A DNA stretch of 64,000 nucleotides, from positions 49,110-113,109 of the forward strand of contig NZ_DF238900.1 in NCBI RefSeq assembly GCF_000400995.2, written 5' to 3'. A model generated the notes under the pieces. That model did not search any database. It was not told the DNA's origin and was given only the letters and a program-made list of their open reading frames with translations. Shown here in pieces: positions 37,534-48,108 of this stretch. Positions within the stretch are counted from its first letter, which is position 1; every line of letters starts with the position of its first letter. This DNA is from Acidovorax sp. MR-S7 (GTDB taxonomy: Bacteria > Pseudomonadota > Gammaproteobacteria > Burkholderiales > Burkholderiaceae_C). The translations under genes were made by a program, and so were the position numbers.

Positions 37534-38787
37534 ATGGCGCTCAACCGGGTCTGGACCGCCTTCTTCCTCGTCGCCTTCGCCACTGCCGTCGTGCGCTGGC
37601 TGCTGGGCGAGGCGGGCATTTTCCAGGCCCTGCTGGCGGCGATGTTCGACGCCGCGCGCTCCGGCTTCGAGATCTCGCTGGGCCTGGCGGGCGTGATGGC
37701 GCTCTGGCTGGGCCTGATGCGCGTGGGCGAGCGCGCGGGCATGGTGGAGCTGCTGGCGCGCCTGGCCGGCCCGCTGCTCGCGCGGCTGTTCCCCGGCGTG
37801 CCGCCCGGCCACCCGGCCCGGGGCGCGATGACGCTGAACATCTCCGCCAACCTGCTGGGTCTGGACAACGCCGCCACGCCGCTGGGCCTGAAGGCCATGC
37901 GCGAGCTGCAGGCGCTCAACCGCGAACCGGAGGGCACGGCCAGCAACGCGCAGATCATGTTCGTGGTGATGAACACCGCCGGGCTCACGCTGATCCCCAC
38001 CTCGGTCATCGCCATCCGCCAAAGCGTCGCGCTCCAGCAGGGGCTGGGCGCGGGGTTCAACGCGGCGGACATCTTCCTGCCGACGCTGCTGGTCACCTTC
38101 GCCTCGCTGCTGGCCGGGGTGCTCGCCGTGGCCTGGTGCCAGCGCCTGCCGCTGTGGCGCGCGCGCCTGGCGGTGCCGGTGCTGGCGGTGGGCGGCCTGC
38201 TGGCGGCGGCCGTGGCGCTGCTGGCCCAGCTGCCGGCCGAGCGCGCCGCACGGATCGCGGGCACCACGGGCGCGGCGGTCATCCTGGGCGTGGTGGCGCT
38301 GTTCCTCGTCGCCGGCGCGTGGCGTCGCGTCAACGCCTACGACGCCTTCGTCGAAGGCGCCAAGGAAGGCTTCGGGGTGGCCATCCAGATCGTGCCCTAC
38401 CTCATCGCCATCCTGGTGGCCATCGGCGTGTTCCGCGCCGCCGGCTGCATGGACGCGCTGCTCGGCGCCATCGGCGCGGGCGTGGCCGCGCTGGGCTGGG
38501 ACACCGGCTTCCTGCCAGCGCTGCCCGTGGGACTGATGAAGGTGCTCTCCGGCGCGGGCGCGCGGGGCTTGATGATCGACGTGCTGCAGACGCACGGCGT
38601 CGATTCGTTCGCCGGTCGCCTGGCCGCCATCGTCCAGGGCTCCACCGAAACCACCTTCTACGTGCTGGCGGTCTACTTCGGCAGCGTGGGCGTCAAACAC
38701 AGCCGCCATGCTCTGGGCTGCGCGCTGTTCGCCGATGCCGTGGGGCTTGTGGCGGCCATCGGCGTGGGTTATGCGCTGCTGAGATAA
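37534..38787 (+). CDS. Nucleoside-recognition (Gate) domain membrane protein, SpmA/SpmB-like fusion
   Basis: The 417-residue inner-membrane protein has about ten transmembrane segments and two Gate-type (PF07670) regions, around residues 45-160 (AMTLNISANLLGLDNAATP) and 280-390 (LPVGLMKVLSGAGARGLMID, IVQGSTETTFYVLAVYFGS). This matches the fused form of SpmA and SpmB found in many Gram-negatives. The transported substrate is unknown. It starts eight bases after rdgC, so the two are probably co-transcribed, and it ends at a clear terminator. Confidence 0.85.
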   Translation: MALNRVWTAFFLVAFATAVVRWLLGEAGIFQALLAAMFDAARSGFEISLGLAGVMALWLGLMRVGERAGMVELLARLAGPLLARLFPGVPPGHPARGAMTLNISANLLGLDNAATPLGLKAMRELQALNREPEGTASNAQIMFVVMNTAGLTLIPTSVIAIRQSVALQQGLGAGFNAADIFLPTLLVTFASLLAGVLAVAWCQRLPLWRARLAVPVLAVGGLLAAAVALLAQLPAERAARIAGTTGAAVILGVVALFLVAGAWRRVNAYDAFVEGAKEGFGVAIQIVPYLIAILVAIGVFRAAGCMDALLGAIGAGVAALGWDTGFLPALPVGLMKVLSGAGARGLMIDVLQTHGVDSFAGRLAAIVQGSTETTFYVLAVYFGSVGVKHSRHALGCALFADAVGLVAAIGVGYALLR

Positions 38788-38806
38788 GCCCCTGGCACCG
38801 CACCCG

Positions 38807-38828
38807 GCGCCCCGAAGGGGCTTTTTTT
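38807..38828 (+). terminator. Intrinsic terminator after the Gate-domain gene
   Basis: GCCCC and GGGGC arms with a GAA loop are followed by seven T, 20 bases after the stop codon. Confidence 0.8.
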
Positions 38829-38849
38829 CGCCCGCCGCAGTTCGCTTGC

Positions 38850-39076
38850 CTGTTATTCATTGAATGTCTTATTAAGAAATAGTGGTAGTAGTAGAGGCCG
38901 ATTCCGGAAGTGGACAAGTGCTTTTTTCCCCACTGCATCAAGCACTTGCGGGGCGCCAAAGCATGGGGATGGCAATGCCGCGCCGATGTACCCGCAATGG
39001 GGACAAGCGCGCCGTGTAGGCTGCCGCTGTGGACAACAGCCCGGTTGTGCCGGAATGCTCCTCAGACTTGTCCACA
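38850..39076 (+). other. DnaA-dependent unwinding-like element B (AT-rich, TAG repeats, DnaA-like boxes)
   Basis: In this 376-base gap an AT-rich strip (about 38850-38882) is followed by TAGTGG and three TAG triplets (38886-38894). A 14-base spacer and AGTGGACAA at 38909-38917 come next. Further sites are TGGGGACAA at 38998-39006, TGTGGACAA at 39028-39036 and TTGTCCACA at 39068-39076. The stretch GTGGTAGTAGTAGAG is identical to element A, and the AT-rich part shares TGTTATTC. This is a second copy of the same origin-like architecture 3.9 kb away. Confidence 0.55.
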
Positions 39077-39090
39077 GAACTGCTTTTTGG

Positions 39091-39146
39091 ATGAAATCGG
39101 GCTCTAGTGCTTGATATGAAAGCGCAAGCAGCTCTCATTTCAGGAG
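39091..39146 (-). repeat. Dispersed palindromic repeat, copy 10 (degenerate)
   Basis: ATGAAATCGGGCTCTAGTGC, TTGATATG, AAAGCGCAAGCAGCTCTC: a reverse-oriented, partly decayed copy between element B and the DUF3297 gene. Confidence 0.65.
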
Positions 39147-39163
39147 TGCGGGATAATCCAGCC

Positions 39164-39415
39164 ATGACCGATTCCACCCGCCTTCCCCTGCCCGACCGCC
39201 TCGCCATCGACCCGCGCAGCCCGCACCATGTGGCGGCCGTGTTCCAGCAGGAGGCGGACATCGGCATCCGTTTCAACGGCAAGGAGCGGATGGATGTGGA
39301 GGAGTACTGCGTCAGCGAGGGCTGGATCAAGGTGCCCGCTGGCAAGACGCTGGACCGGCGCGGGCGGCCTCTGCTGATCACGCTCAAGGGCGTGGTGGAG
39401 GCGTTCTACAAGTAG
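39164..39415 (+). CDS. DUF3297 family protein
   Basis: The 83-residue protein begins MTDSTRLPLPDRLAIDPRSP and contains RFNGKERMDVEEYCVSEGWI and KVPAGKTLDRRGRPLLITLK, which I recognise as the DUF3297 family. It is a small soluble protein of unknown function, common in proteobacteria. The ATG at 39164 is chosen for its match to the family start; longer readings run into a dispersed repeat. Confidence 0.8.
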   Translation: MTDSTRLPLPDRLAIDPRSPHHVAAVFQQEADIGIRFNGKERMDVEEYCVSEGWIKVPAGKTLDRRGRPLLITLKGVVEAFYK

Positions 39416-39459
39416 CCTGAACGCATTCACTCATACCCTGTAGCAGCCTCCAGAGTTTT

Positions 39460-41529
39460 ATGACTGCTTCTTCGCCTCGCCTCGGGTCACATCTTTCCTA
39501 CCGCGCCGATATTGATGGCTTGCGGTGTATTGCTGTTCTGTCGGTGGTGATTTTTCATGCTGCCCCTGAATGGATTCGCGGTGGCTTCATCGGAGTGGAT
39601 ATTTTCTTTGTCATTTCTGGATTTCTCATCTCCTCGATTATTTTTAGTAATCTGGAGAATGATTCTTTCAGTTTGCGGGAGTTTTATGCACGGCGCGTCA
39701 AAAGAATTTTTCCTGCGCTCCTCGTAGTGCTCGTGGCAACGTTCGCCATGGGGTGGTACGTTCTTTTGTCGGACGAATTCGCGCAATTGGGAAAGCACCT
39801 GTCGGCAGGCGCTTTGTTCATTTCCAATCTGGCACTATGGAGCGAGGCCGGGTACTTTGATGCCGCAGCCGAAATCAAGCCCCTGCTCCATTTGTGGAGC
39901 CTTGGAATCGAAGAGCAGTTCTATATCGTCTGGCCTGTATTGCTGATACTGGCGTGGAAGCGCGCATACAACGTGCTGAGTTTGACGGTACTGTTTGCTG
40001 TAATTTCACTGGCTTTGAACCTCCGTGGGATTACCCGAGATGCCACAGCTACGTTCTATTCGCCCCAAACCCGATTCTGGGAGTTGCTGTGCGGTAGCCT
40101 CCTCGCCTGGGCATCGCTGCACCCCCATGCCAAGGTGGTTGCGCTGAAAAGCAGGCTATCCCGTTGGCTTCATGGTGTCTGCTTTCGCTCACCCTCCAGA
40201 AGCAACGAAAAGGCCTTGGCCAATACACTGGCAATGATGGGGGCATTGCTGCTGGTTTATGGTTTTTTCAGAATTCACGCCGGGCTGCGGTTTCCTGGGA
40301 AATGGGCCGGGGTTCCTGTGCTTGGGGCCGCGCTCATCATCATGGCAGGCCCAGGTGCCTGGTTCAACCGTGCCATACTTTCCAACCGCGTGGCCGTCTG
40401 GTTCGGGGCGATTAGCTTTCCCTTGTACCTATGGCATTGGCCGTTGCTGGCATTTACCCGCATCATGGAGGGCGAATTGCCGCGCTGGGATATTCGTCTC
40501 ATGGCAGTCATCATGGCAGTGGCGCTGGCTTGGTTGACCTATCGGTTTATCGAACGCCCTGTTCGATTTGGAAACAGTGGGCGCTTCACAGTGGTTGTGC
40601 TGTGCGCTTTGATGGGGATTATTGGTTTGCTGGGGTATATAACCTACCGGCAAAAAGGTTTCCCTGAGCGCCTGGAATTTTTGGCTAATAAGGTGTTGAT
40701 TGATGATACAACTTCGTTGGATAGAGTATTTTTTTCAGATGGGTCTTGTGAAAAAATACTTCAGTTGGATACGCGAGGAAATCCCGTTTGCCATACCACC
40801 ACGAATCACCCTGAGGTGCTAGTGGTTGGCGACAGCCACGCCATGGTGCTGAACAGCGCAGCACAACTTGGCAAGGTACCCGTGAATTCTTTATTGCTGG
40901 GTATGCATGGATGCCTGCCTTTGGTGGGGTACGCCGTCCATGATGGCACCATGAACAAGAATTGTGCCGCGCTGATTGACAGCGTGTGGGGCGTGTTGCC
41001 ACGGTTTCCATCCATCCGTACTGTGGTTGTTGCCACGCGCGGCCCTTTTTATTTTTCGGGGCATGGCTATGGCATCGAGGGTGTCAGTAATTTCTCGATT
41101 TCTTCGCTCGACGGATCGGCGGCCAGCCAAGTTGATATGTTTTACAGAGGCTACTCTTTATTTATCAAAAAACTCCTGGAACAGGGCAAGCGCGTGGTTT
41201 TCGTCATTGATCCACCTGAGCTGGGAGAAAATCCACGGTATTGCTTTTCCATGCGACCTGTCTCCATCACGGAACGATCATTCTCCAGCTGCAGCCATGA
41301 CAGATCGAAAGTGATGGAGCACCAGGCGCAATACCGTAGCCTCGTTCAAAAAATACAGGAAGATAATCCGCTAATGGATACATACGATCCAATAGCGTTA
41401 TTCTGTGACGAAATGCGTTGCTATGGTCTGCGTGAAGGCCGGATGTTGTATCTTGATGATGACCATATTTCCGTCAGAGGCAGTGAATTGCTTCTTGGGG
41501 ATATGCGAGAACGCGGGTTTCTACCTTGA
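39460..41529 (+). CDS. OafA/YrhL-type acyltransferase with SGNH domain
   Basis: This 689-residue membrane O-acyltransferase has an acyltransferase-3 domain (about 10-400, some ten transmembrane helices) with ADIDGLRCIAVLSVVIFHA, GGFIGVDIFFVISGFLIS and RRVKRIFPALL. A C-terminal periplasmic SGNH domain (about 440-689) follows, with VVGDSHAMVL and LDDDHISVRG. Such proteins acetylate lipopolysaccharide O-antigen or other surface glycans. The base composition is visibly richer in A and T than the flanks, a sign of transfer. The stop overlaps the convergent downstream gene by nine bases. Confidence 0.9.
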   Translation: MTASSPRLGSHLSYRADIDGLRCIAVLSVVIFHAAPEWIRGGFIGVDIFFVISGFLISSIIFSNLENDSFSLREFYARRVKRIFPALLVVLVATFAMGWYVLLSDEFAQLGKHLSAGALFISNLALWSEAGYFDAAAEIKPLLHLWSLGIEEQFYIVWPVLLILAWKRAYNVLSLTVLFAVISLALNLRGITRDATATFYSPQTRFWELLCGSLLAWASLHPHAKVVALKSRLSRWLHGVCFRSPSRSNEKALANTLAMMGALLLVYGFFRIHAGLRFPGKWAGVPVLGAALIIMAGPGAWFNRAILSNRVAVWFGAISFPLYLWHWPLLAFTRIMEGELPRWDIRLMAVIMAVALAWLTYRFIERPVRFGNSGRFTVVVLCALMGIIGLLGYITYRQKGFPERLEFLANKVLIDDTTSLDRVFFSDGSCEKILQLDTRGNPVCHTTTNHPEVLVVGDSHAMVLNSAAQLGKVPVNSLLLGMHGCLPLVGYAVHDGTMNKNCAALIDSVWGVLPRFPSIRTVVVATRGPFYFSGHGYGIEGVSNFSISSLDGSAASQVDMFYRGYSLFIKKLLEQGKRVVFVIDPPELGENPRYCFSMRPVSITERSFSSCSHDRSKVMEHQAQYRSLVQKIQEDNPLMDTYDPIALFCDEMRCYGLREGRMLYLDDDHISVRGSELLLGDMRERGFLP

Positions 41530-43386
41530 ACGACAAGCGTTGATTGCGGTGCAAGGCACGGCGTTGGCGATCTCGCGAACGAAAATCTTCTTCCAAAGAT
41601 CCTGTGTGGCATCGTCCACCAGTTGCGGCGTAAAACCGAATGCCAGCGTGCGTTCGCCGCGCACCATGATGCCCTGGTGTTTGTTGACAATGTCGGTGGC
41701 CAATAGGCGGTAGCCGGGGCGCGGTGTCATGGCCGCGTAGCCCGTGTACAGCTTGCGCGAGGACTTCAAGCGCAGGATTTCACCATCGCCCGTCATGAAT
41801 ATGCCGCCGCGCGGCTTCCAGTGCAGGGCTTCGATGCCGAAAAGCTCGTGCATCCAGTCGAAAACGGGTTTGCCGTTTTCGTCGAATTCGCCCAGGCGCA
41901 TGTCCTGGATCAGCGTGCCACCTTGTTTCCAGAAGGCTGCGAGCTGCTGCTTCACGGATGCGGGCAGCGCGGCCTGGTGCGGTACCACGATGGCGTCCAG
42001 GGTTTGCAGCAGCGGATCGTCTCCGCGCAGGTTTTTCTCTCCGATGACGTGGACTTTGAAGCCCGGCTGAGTGCTCAGCAGGTCGTAGGCGGCGAGCAGC
42101 GCCTCGCGGTGGACATTGACGCCGCCACTGCGGTCACCGTGCCATACATAGTAGTTGGTGGTGGAGGCAAGAATGCCGATGGTGAGCGTCGCCTTTGTGT
42201 CCGACGTGGCCGGGGTGGGCCGCACGTTCAGCGTTTGCAGCTTTTTCAGGTCGATGGTGCCGGCCAGGTGCGGGTCGAGCTGGCGTTGCAAGCCCCCCAC
42301 TTCGTAGCCGATCACATTCGGCAGTGCCAGTGCGGTGGACAAGGTGCGGTTGATGACGGGCAACAGTTCGGCGGACTTCTTCACCCGCTCCCACTGCTCG
42401 GCATAAGCTCCCACCATGATTTGCTTGTAGCCTACTGACGCCATGTAGTTGGCGAGCATGGGCAGAACGCGCGCGTCACCAGACAGGGCCCATCCGTCGT
42501 AGAAGTTGTAGTCGATGACGGCGACGTCCAGACAGTCGGCCAGTTGCTCGGCTACGCTGGTGGCGTAAATGGCGTCGTGCGCGGTAAAGAGTTCACCGAA
42601 ATAGCTCATGGCGCGGCCGCCCTGGCTACGGATGGTGTTGGCATAGAAGCAGGTGGCCTCCTTCAGGCGCGCTTCACGGAATTGCTTGTGCGCGTGCAGC
42701 AGTGGCTCCGTGCGTGGCAGACCCAGGGCGATGTCGCTGGTGTAGTTGATGACGGGCAGCGGCGCGCCATTCTGGGCGCGGAAGGCGGCCTGTGCAGCGT
42801 CGGCGTAGTCGCGCCACTGGTAGCCGGTTTGGCCGTACTTGATTTCGTGCTCCTCCTGCAGTCCGATCGAGTAACCCAGGACCTTGCCAGGGTAGCGCTG
42901 CTGCATGTGTGCCACGGCATGGCGCACGAACTTGGCTGAGAGCTCGCGCACCGTGGGATTCGCGAAATCAGGCTGCGGCGTGATCTGGCCGGAGAAGTTT
43001 TTCATGATCCCGTCGGGCAACTGCTTGTACAGCCAGGTGGGCACGGTAGTGCGGTCGGGGTGCATCTTGCCGTTGGCGTCAAAGTACGTGCGGCCTCCCA
43101 TGTCGAGCACGACCACCAGCGACAGCCCGCCCTGGGTGAGCTGGTCAAAGTACGGGTTGTAGGCCGAGAAGTCGAAGCTGCCCGGCTGGGCTTCGACGTC
43201 GGACCAGTTCAGGTACACGGTTGCGTGGTTGATGCCAACGCGTTGCAGGTCGCCGATGATCTGCGGGTTCTGGCGCAGATCCTGGGGCATGACGATAAGG
43301 GTGGCTACCTGCGGCTTGGCGACCGCCGCACTGGTAAAAAATAGGGCGTACAGCAATGCTGTGGCTGAACGAAGAAGGAAGTTCAT
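41521..43386 (-). CDS. Secreted glycoside hydrolase-like protein (GH42-type TIM barrel, tentative)
   Basis: The precursor of about 621 residues has a signal peptide (MNFLLRSATALLYALFF, then AVAKP). Its barrel-like N-terminus reads GINHATVYLNWSDVEAQPGS, as in family 42/35 beta-galactosidases, with a candidate acid/base Glu in SIGLQEEHEIKYG. A glutamine-amidotransferase-like region (about 400-560) resembles the trimerisation domain of GH42 enzymes. I infer a periplasmic or exported glycan-active enzyme, but the substrate is unknown. The ATG at 43386 begins the signal sequence; an ATG at 43419 is possible. Its composition resembles the convergent acyltransferase gene rather than the flanks. Confidence 0.55.
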   Translation of the reverse strand: MNFLLRSATALLYALFFTSAAVAKPQVATLIVMPQDLRQNPQIIGDLQRVGINHATVYLNWSDVEAQPGSFDFSAYNPYFDQLTQGGLSLVVVLDMGGRTYFDANGKMHPDRTTVPTWLYKQLPDGIMKNFSGQITPQPDFANPTVRELSAKFVRHAVAHMQQRYPGKVLGYSIGLQEEHEIKYGQTGYQWRDYADAAQAAFRAQNGAPLPVINYTSDIALGLPRTEPLLHAHKQFREARLKEATCFYANTIRSQGGRAMSYFGELFTAHDAIYATSVAEQLADCLDVAVIDYNFYDGWALSGDARVLPMLANYMASVGYKQIMVGAYAEQWERVKKSAELLPVINRTLSTALALPNVIGYEVGGLQRQLDPHLAGTIDLKKLQTLNVRPTPATSDTKATLTIGILASTTNYYVWHGDRSGGVNVHREALLAAYDLLSTQPGFKVHVIGEKNLRGDDPLLQTLDAIVVPHQAALPASVKQQLAAFWKQGGTLIQDMRLGEFDENGKPVFDWMHELFGIEALHWKPRGGIFMTGDGEILRLKSSRKLYTGYAAMTPRPGYRLLATDIVNKHQGIMVRGERTLAFGFTPQLVDDATQDLWKKIFVREIANAVPCTAINACRSR

Positions 43387-43429
43387 GTACGTTGTAGACG
43401 TGTTGCCGGAAACGTACATTCTCTTATAG

Positions 43430-44617
43430 TCATACCCGTTCGAAGATGGCCGCGATGCCCTGGCCGCCGCCGATGCACATGGTCACCAGCGCGTAGCGCC
43501 CGCCCGTGCGGTGCAGCTCGGCGATGGCCTTGGTGGTGATGATGGCGCCGGTGGCGCCCACCGGGTGGCCCAGGGAGATGCCTGAGCCGTGGGGGTTGAC
43601 CTTGGCGGGGTCCAGGCCCAGCTCCTGGATGACGGCGCAGGCCTGGGCGGCGAAGGCCTCGTTGGCCTCGATCACATCCATGTCCTGCACCGTGAGGCCC
43701 GTGCGTGCCAGCACCTTGCGCGTGGCGGGCACGGGGCCGATGCCCATGTAGGCGGGCTCCACGCCCGCGTGCGCGTAGCCCACGAGGCGCGCCAGGGGCT
43801 TCAGGCCCAGGGCGGCCATACGGTCGCCGGCGGCGAGCACCACGGCGGCCGCGCCGTCGTTGATGCCCGAGGCGTTGCCGGCGGTCACCGTGCCGCCGTC
43901 CTTCCTGAACGCGGGCTTCATGCCGGCCAGCACTTCCAGCGTGGTGGCGGCGCGCACGTGCTCGTCTTCCTGGAACAGGGCCGTGCCCTTGCGGGTGGCG
44001 ATCTCGACGGGGACGATCTGTTCCTTGAAGCAGCCCGCCGCGATGGCGGCGGCGGCGCGGCGCTGGCTTTCCAGCGCGAGCTGGTCCTGCATTTCACGCG
44101 AAATACGGTAACGCTCGGCCACGTTCTCGGCGGTGATGCCCATGTGCATCTTCTGCCACGGGTCGTGCAGGATGCCGAGCATGTAGTCGATGCTCCTGCT
44201 GTCGCCCATGCGCTGGCCCCAGCGCGCGCCCTGGTCGAAGTACGGGCCGCGGCTCATGGACTCGGAGCCGCCGGCCACGGCCACGTCGCAGTCGCCGTAG
44301 CCGATGGCCTGCGCGGCGCTGACGATGGCCTGCAGGCCCGAGCCGCACAGGCGGTTGACGTTGAACGCGGGCGTCTCGATGGGGCAGCCGGCGTCGATGG
44401 CGGCCACGCGCGCGAGGTAGGCGTCCTTGGTGTCGGTGGGGATCACGTTGCCCATGACGACGTGGCCCACGGCGTCGGGCGCGATGCCGGCGCGCTGGAT
44501 GGCGGCCTGGACGGCGATGGTGGCGAGCCGGCTGTTGGGCACGTCCTTCAAGCTGCCGCCGAAGGTGCCGATGGCGGTGCGGGCAGTGCTGGCGACGAAG
44601 ACTTCGCGGTGGGTCAT
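43430..44617 (-). CDS. Acetyl-CoA C-acyltransferase (thiolase), BktB-like
   Basis: This 395-residue thiolase has the acyl-accepting Cys in [14 protein letters not shown] (about residue 91), the GHP motif [12 protein letters not shown] (about 350) and the second Cys in MCIGGGQG (about 380). It cleaves 3-ketoacyl-CoA to acetyl-CoA and a shortened acyl-CoA, or runs in reverse. The ATG at 44617 gives the normal N-terminus. It lies 11 bases downstream of the enoyl-CoA hydratase gene and ends the catabolic operon. Confidence 0.94.
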   Translation of the reverse strand: MTHREVFVASTARTAIGTFGGSLKDVPNSRLATIAVQAAIQRAGIAPDAVGHVVMGNVIPTDTKDAYLARVAAIDAGCPIETPAFNVNRLCGSGLQAIVSAAQAIGYGDCDVAVAGGSESMSRGPYFDQGARWGQRMGDSRSIDYMLGILHDPWQKMHMGITAENVAERYRISREMQDQLALESQRRAAAAIAAGCFKEQIVPVEIATRKGTALFQEDEHVRAATTLEVLAGMKPAFRKDGGTVTAGNASGINDGAAAVVLAAGDRMAALGLKPLARLVGYAHAGVEPAYMGIGPVPATRKVLARTGLTVQDMDVIEANEAFAAQACAVIQELGLDPAKVNPHGSGISLGHPVGATGAIITTKAIAELHRTGGRYALVTMCIGGGQGIAAIFERV

Positions 44618-44628
44618 GAAGGTTTCCT

Positions 44629-45411
44629 TTACTGGCCTTTGAATTCCGGCTTGCGCTTGGCGAAGAAGGCCTCGATGCCTTCGCGCAGGTCGGCCGTGTG
44701 GGCGCAGGCATCGAACGAGGCGGCCTCGGCCGCGAGCTGCGTGGGCAGGTCGCGGTCGAAACCGGCGCGCATCAGGCGGCGCATGTGGCCGTAGGCCACC
44801 GTGGGACCGGCGGCTAGGCGTTGGGCCAGGGCCTGCGCGGCCGCTTCCAGGTCGGCGGCGGGCAGCACGCGGTTGACCAGGCCCAGGCGCAGCGCGTCGG
44901 CGGTGGTGAAGGTGTCGCCCAGCAGGGCGATCTCCAGCGCGTGGCGCAGGCCCACGAGGCGCGGCAGTGCCCAGGAGGCACCCACGTCGCAGCTCGTGCC
45001 CAGGTTGATGTAGGCGAGGTTGAATTGGGTGCCTTCGGCCGCGAGCACGAAGTCGCACATCAGCATGAGCGAGAGGCCCGCGCCGGCCGCCGCGCCGTGC
45101 ACCTGGGCGATGACGGGCGCGTTCAGTCCCTGCAGCAGCGTGAGGGTTTCGTTGAGCGGCGCCAGCAGATCCCTGGCGCCCTGGGCCGGATCGGCGCGCA
45201 GGGTGGCCAGGTCGCCGCCGGCCACGAAGGCGCGGCCGGCGCCCTTGAGCAGCACGGCGCGCACGCCGGGGTCCTGCGCGATGGCTTTCACGGCGGCCAG
45301 CAGCGCCTGCGCGGTGGGCAGGTCCAGCGCGTTCATGGCCTCGGGGCGGTTGAACTGCAGCGTGGCCACCGCGCCCTGGCGGGTGAGGAGGAGGGGGGAT
45401 GCGTCGGTCAT
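44629..45411 (-). CDS. Enoyl-CoA hydratase/isomerase family protein
   Basis: This 260-residue crotonase-fold protein has [13 protein letters not shown] near residue 20, the oxyanion-hole loop [13 protein letters not shown] near 59, and [21 protein letters not shown] near 104. The first catalytic Glu position is Ser in [19 protein letters not shown], which suggests a PaaG/PaaB-like isomerase activity rather than a classical hydratase. It ends [12 protein letters not shown], the usual tail. It functions with the ligase and thiolase beside it. Confidence 0.88.
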   Translation of the reverse strand: MTDASPLLLTRQGAVATLQFNRPEAMNALDLPTAQALLAAVKAIAQDPGVRAVLLKGAGRAFVAGGDLATLRADPAQGARDLLAPLNETLTLLQGLNAPVIAQVHGAAAGAGLSLMLMCDFVLAAEGTQFNLAYINLGTSCDVGASWALPRLVGLRHALEIALLGDTFTTADALRLGLVNRVLPAADLEAAAQALAQRLAAGPTVAYGHMRRLMRAGFDRDLPTQLAAEAASFDACAHTADLREGIEAFFAKRKPEFKGQ

Positions 45412-45420
45412 GGTGTGCTA

Positions 45421-45476
45421 TCTAAAAAAGAGCTGCTCGCGCTTTTACATCAAGCGCTGGAGGCCAATTGGGCTAT
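45421..45476 (+). repeat. Dispersed palindromic repeat, copy 11
   Basis: AAAGAGCTGCTCGCGCTT, TTACATC, AAGCGCTGGAGGCCAATTGG. It lies between two genes of the same minus-strand operon, and its tail contributes the last codon and stop of the acyl-CoA ligase gene. Confidence 0.75.
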
Positions 45477-47280
45477 GAATACAGCGCCTCGATCTCGGCG
45501 GCGTAGGTCTTGTAGATGCTGGCGCGGCGCACCTTCATGGTGGCGGTGACCTCGCCGTCGTCGTGGTCCAGTTCCTTGGCGAGCAGGTGGAAGCGGCGGA
45601 TCTGGGAGACCTGGGCCAGCCGCGCGTTGCCCTGGCCGATTTCCAGGTCGATGAGCTCGCGTACCTGCGGCGTCTCGACGAGCGAGCGGAAATGCGTGAA
45701 CGGCAGGCGTCGTGCCTCGGCCCACTTGGCCACGGTCTCGTAGTCGATCTGCACCAGCGCGCCGACGAACTTGCGGCCCTCGGCGACGATGATGCATTCC
45801 TTGATGTAGGGGCTGGCCTTCATCGTGTTCTCGATCTCCGAGGGTGTGAGGTTCTTGCCGCCGGCGGTGATCATGATGTCCTTGAGCCGGTCCACGATGC
45901 GGATCTGGCCGCGCTCCTCGCGCACCACGTCGCCCGTGTGCAGCCAGCCGTCCACGATGGTCTGGGCGGTAGCCTCGGGGTTCTTGTAGTAGCCGCAGAA
46001 GACCATGTCGCCGCGGATTTGCAGCTCGCCCATGTCTTCCCCGGTTGTGGCGATGCGGTACTGCACGCCCTCGGTCACCGGGCCCACGGTGCCCACGGCC
46101 ACGTCGTCCAGCGCGTGGCCGGTCACCATGCCGGTGGATTCGGTCAGGCCGTAGACCTCGATCAGCGGCACGCCCAGCGTGCGGAAGAACCGCACCACGT
46201 CGGGCGGTATGGGCGCCGCGCCGGTGAGTGCGACCCGGGCCTCGCGCAGGCCGATGAAGTTCTGCAGCGCGCGCAGCACGGTCCAGTAGCTCAGCCCATA
46301 GTGCAGGCGCTCGGCCAGGGACCATTGGCCGCGGGGCTTTTCCGCCAGCGGCGCGCAGGCGGCCAGGGCGCGCGCGTACAGCGCGCGGCGCAGCGGGCCG
46401 GTTTCCTGCATCTTGATGGTGATGGCCGAGTGCAGCTTCTCCCAGATGCGCGGCACGCCCAGGAACATGCTGGGCGCCACTTCGCGCAGGTCTTCCTGCA
46501 CGGTGCGGATGGATTCGCCGAAGTTCACCTGCGAGCCCATGTAGACCGGGCAGAAGGTAGTGAGCATCTGCTCGGCCACGTGGCACAGCGGCAGGTACGA
46601 CAGGTGGGTGGTCGCCGCGTCCAGCCGCAGCCGCTCCACGATGCCGGGCACCACGCCGCGCATGTTGCGCCAGGAGATCATGGCGCCCTTGGGCTTGCCG
46701 GTGGAGCCGGAGGTGTAGATCATCAGGCCGATGTCGTCCAGCCGCTGGCGCGCGAGGGCCTCGTCGATCGCCGCGCCCTGGCCGGCCCGCGCGCCGAGCT
46801 GCTCCACCTCGGCGAAGGTGGCGATGAGCTGGCGCACCTCGGGCGCGAAGCTGCGCAGGCCCTTGGTTTCCATGACGATGATCTTCTTCAGGCGCGGCAG
46901 CTGCTCCAGCGCCTGCAGCACCTTGTCGGTCTGCTCCTGGTCTTCGCAGACCATGACCTCGATGTCGGCATGGCCCACCACGTAGGCCACTTCCGCCGTG
47001 GGGCTGGTGGGGTACACGCCCACGGTGATGGCGCCGACCAGGCCCGCGCCCATCTGCGCCAGTACCCATTCGATGCGGTTCTCGGCGATCACGCCCACGT
47101 GCCCGCCCGCGCCCAGACCGAGCTGCAGCAGGCCCTGGCCGAAGTGCGCCGCGCGTTCGTGGTACTGCGCCCAGGTGAAGGGCTTCCAGATGCCGAAGTC
47201 CTTTTGCCGGATGGCGACGCGCTGCGCGTCGGTGCGCGCGCGTTCGCGCAGCATCTGCGGCAGGGTGAGGTCGGGGAGGG

Positions 47281-47284
<4 letters not shown>
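45473..47284 (-). CDS. Long-chain acyl-CoA synthetase-like AMP-binding ligase
   Basis: This 603-residue adenylate-forming ligase shows the P-loop motif YTSGSTGKPKGAM near residue 186, EVYGLTESTGM near 372 and GYYKNPEATAQTIVDGWLH near 425. RIVDRLKDIMITAGGKNLTP follows. It belongs to the FadD15/FAA-like branch that activates medium- or long-chain or aryl carboxylic acids to CoA thioesters. The start overlaps the livF-like stop by four bases, so uptake and activation appear to be coupled. A dispersed repeat lies at its 3' end. Confidence 0.92.
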
Positions 47285-48102
<818 letters not shown>

Positions 48103-48108
48103 GCCGTC

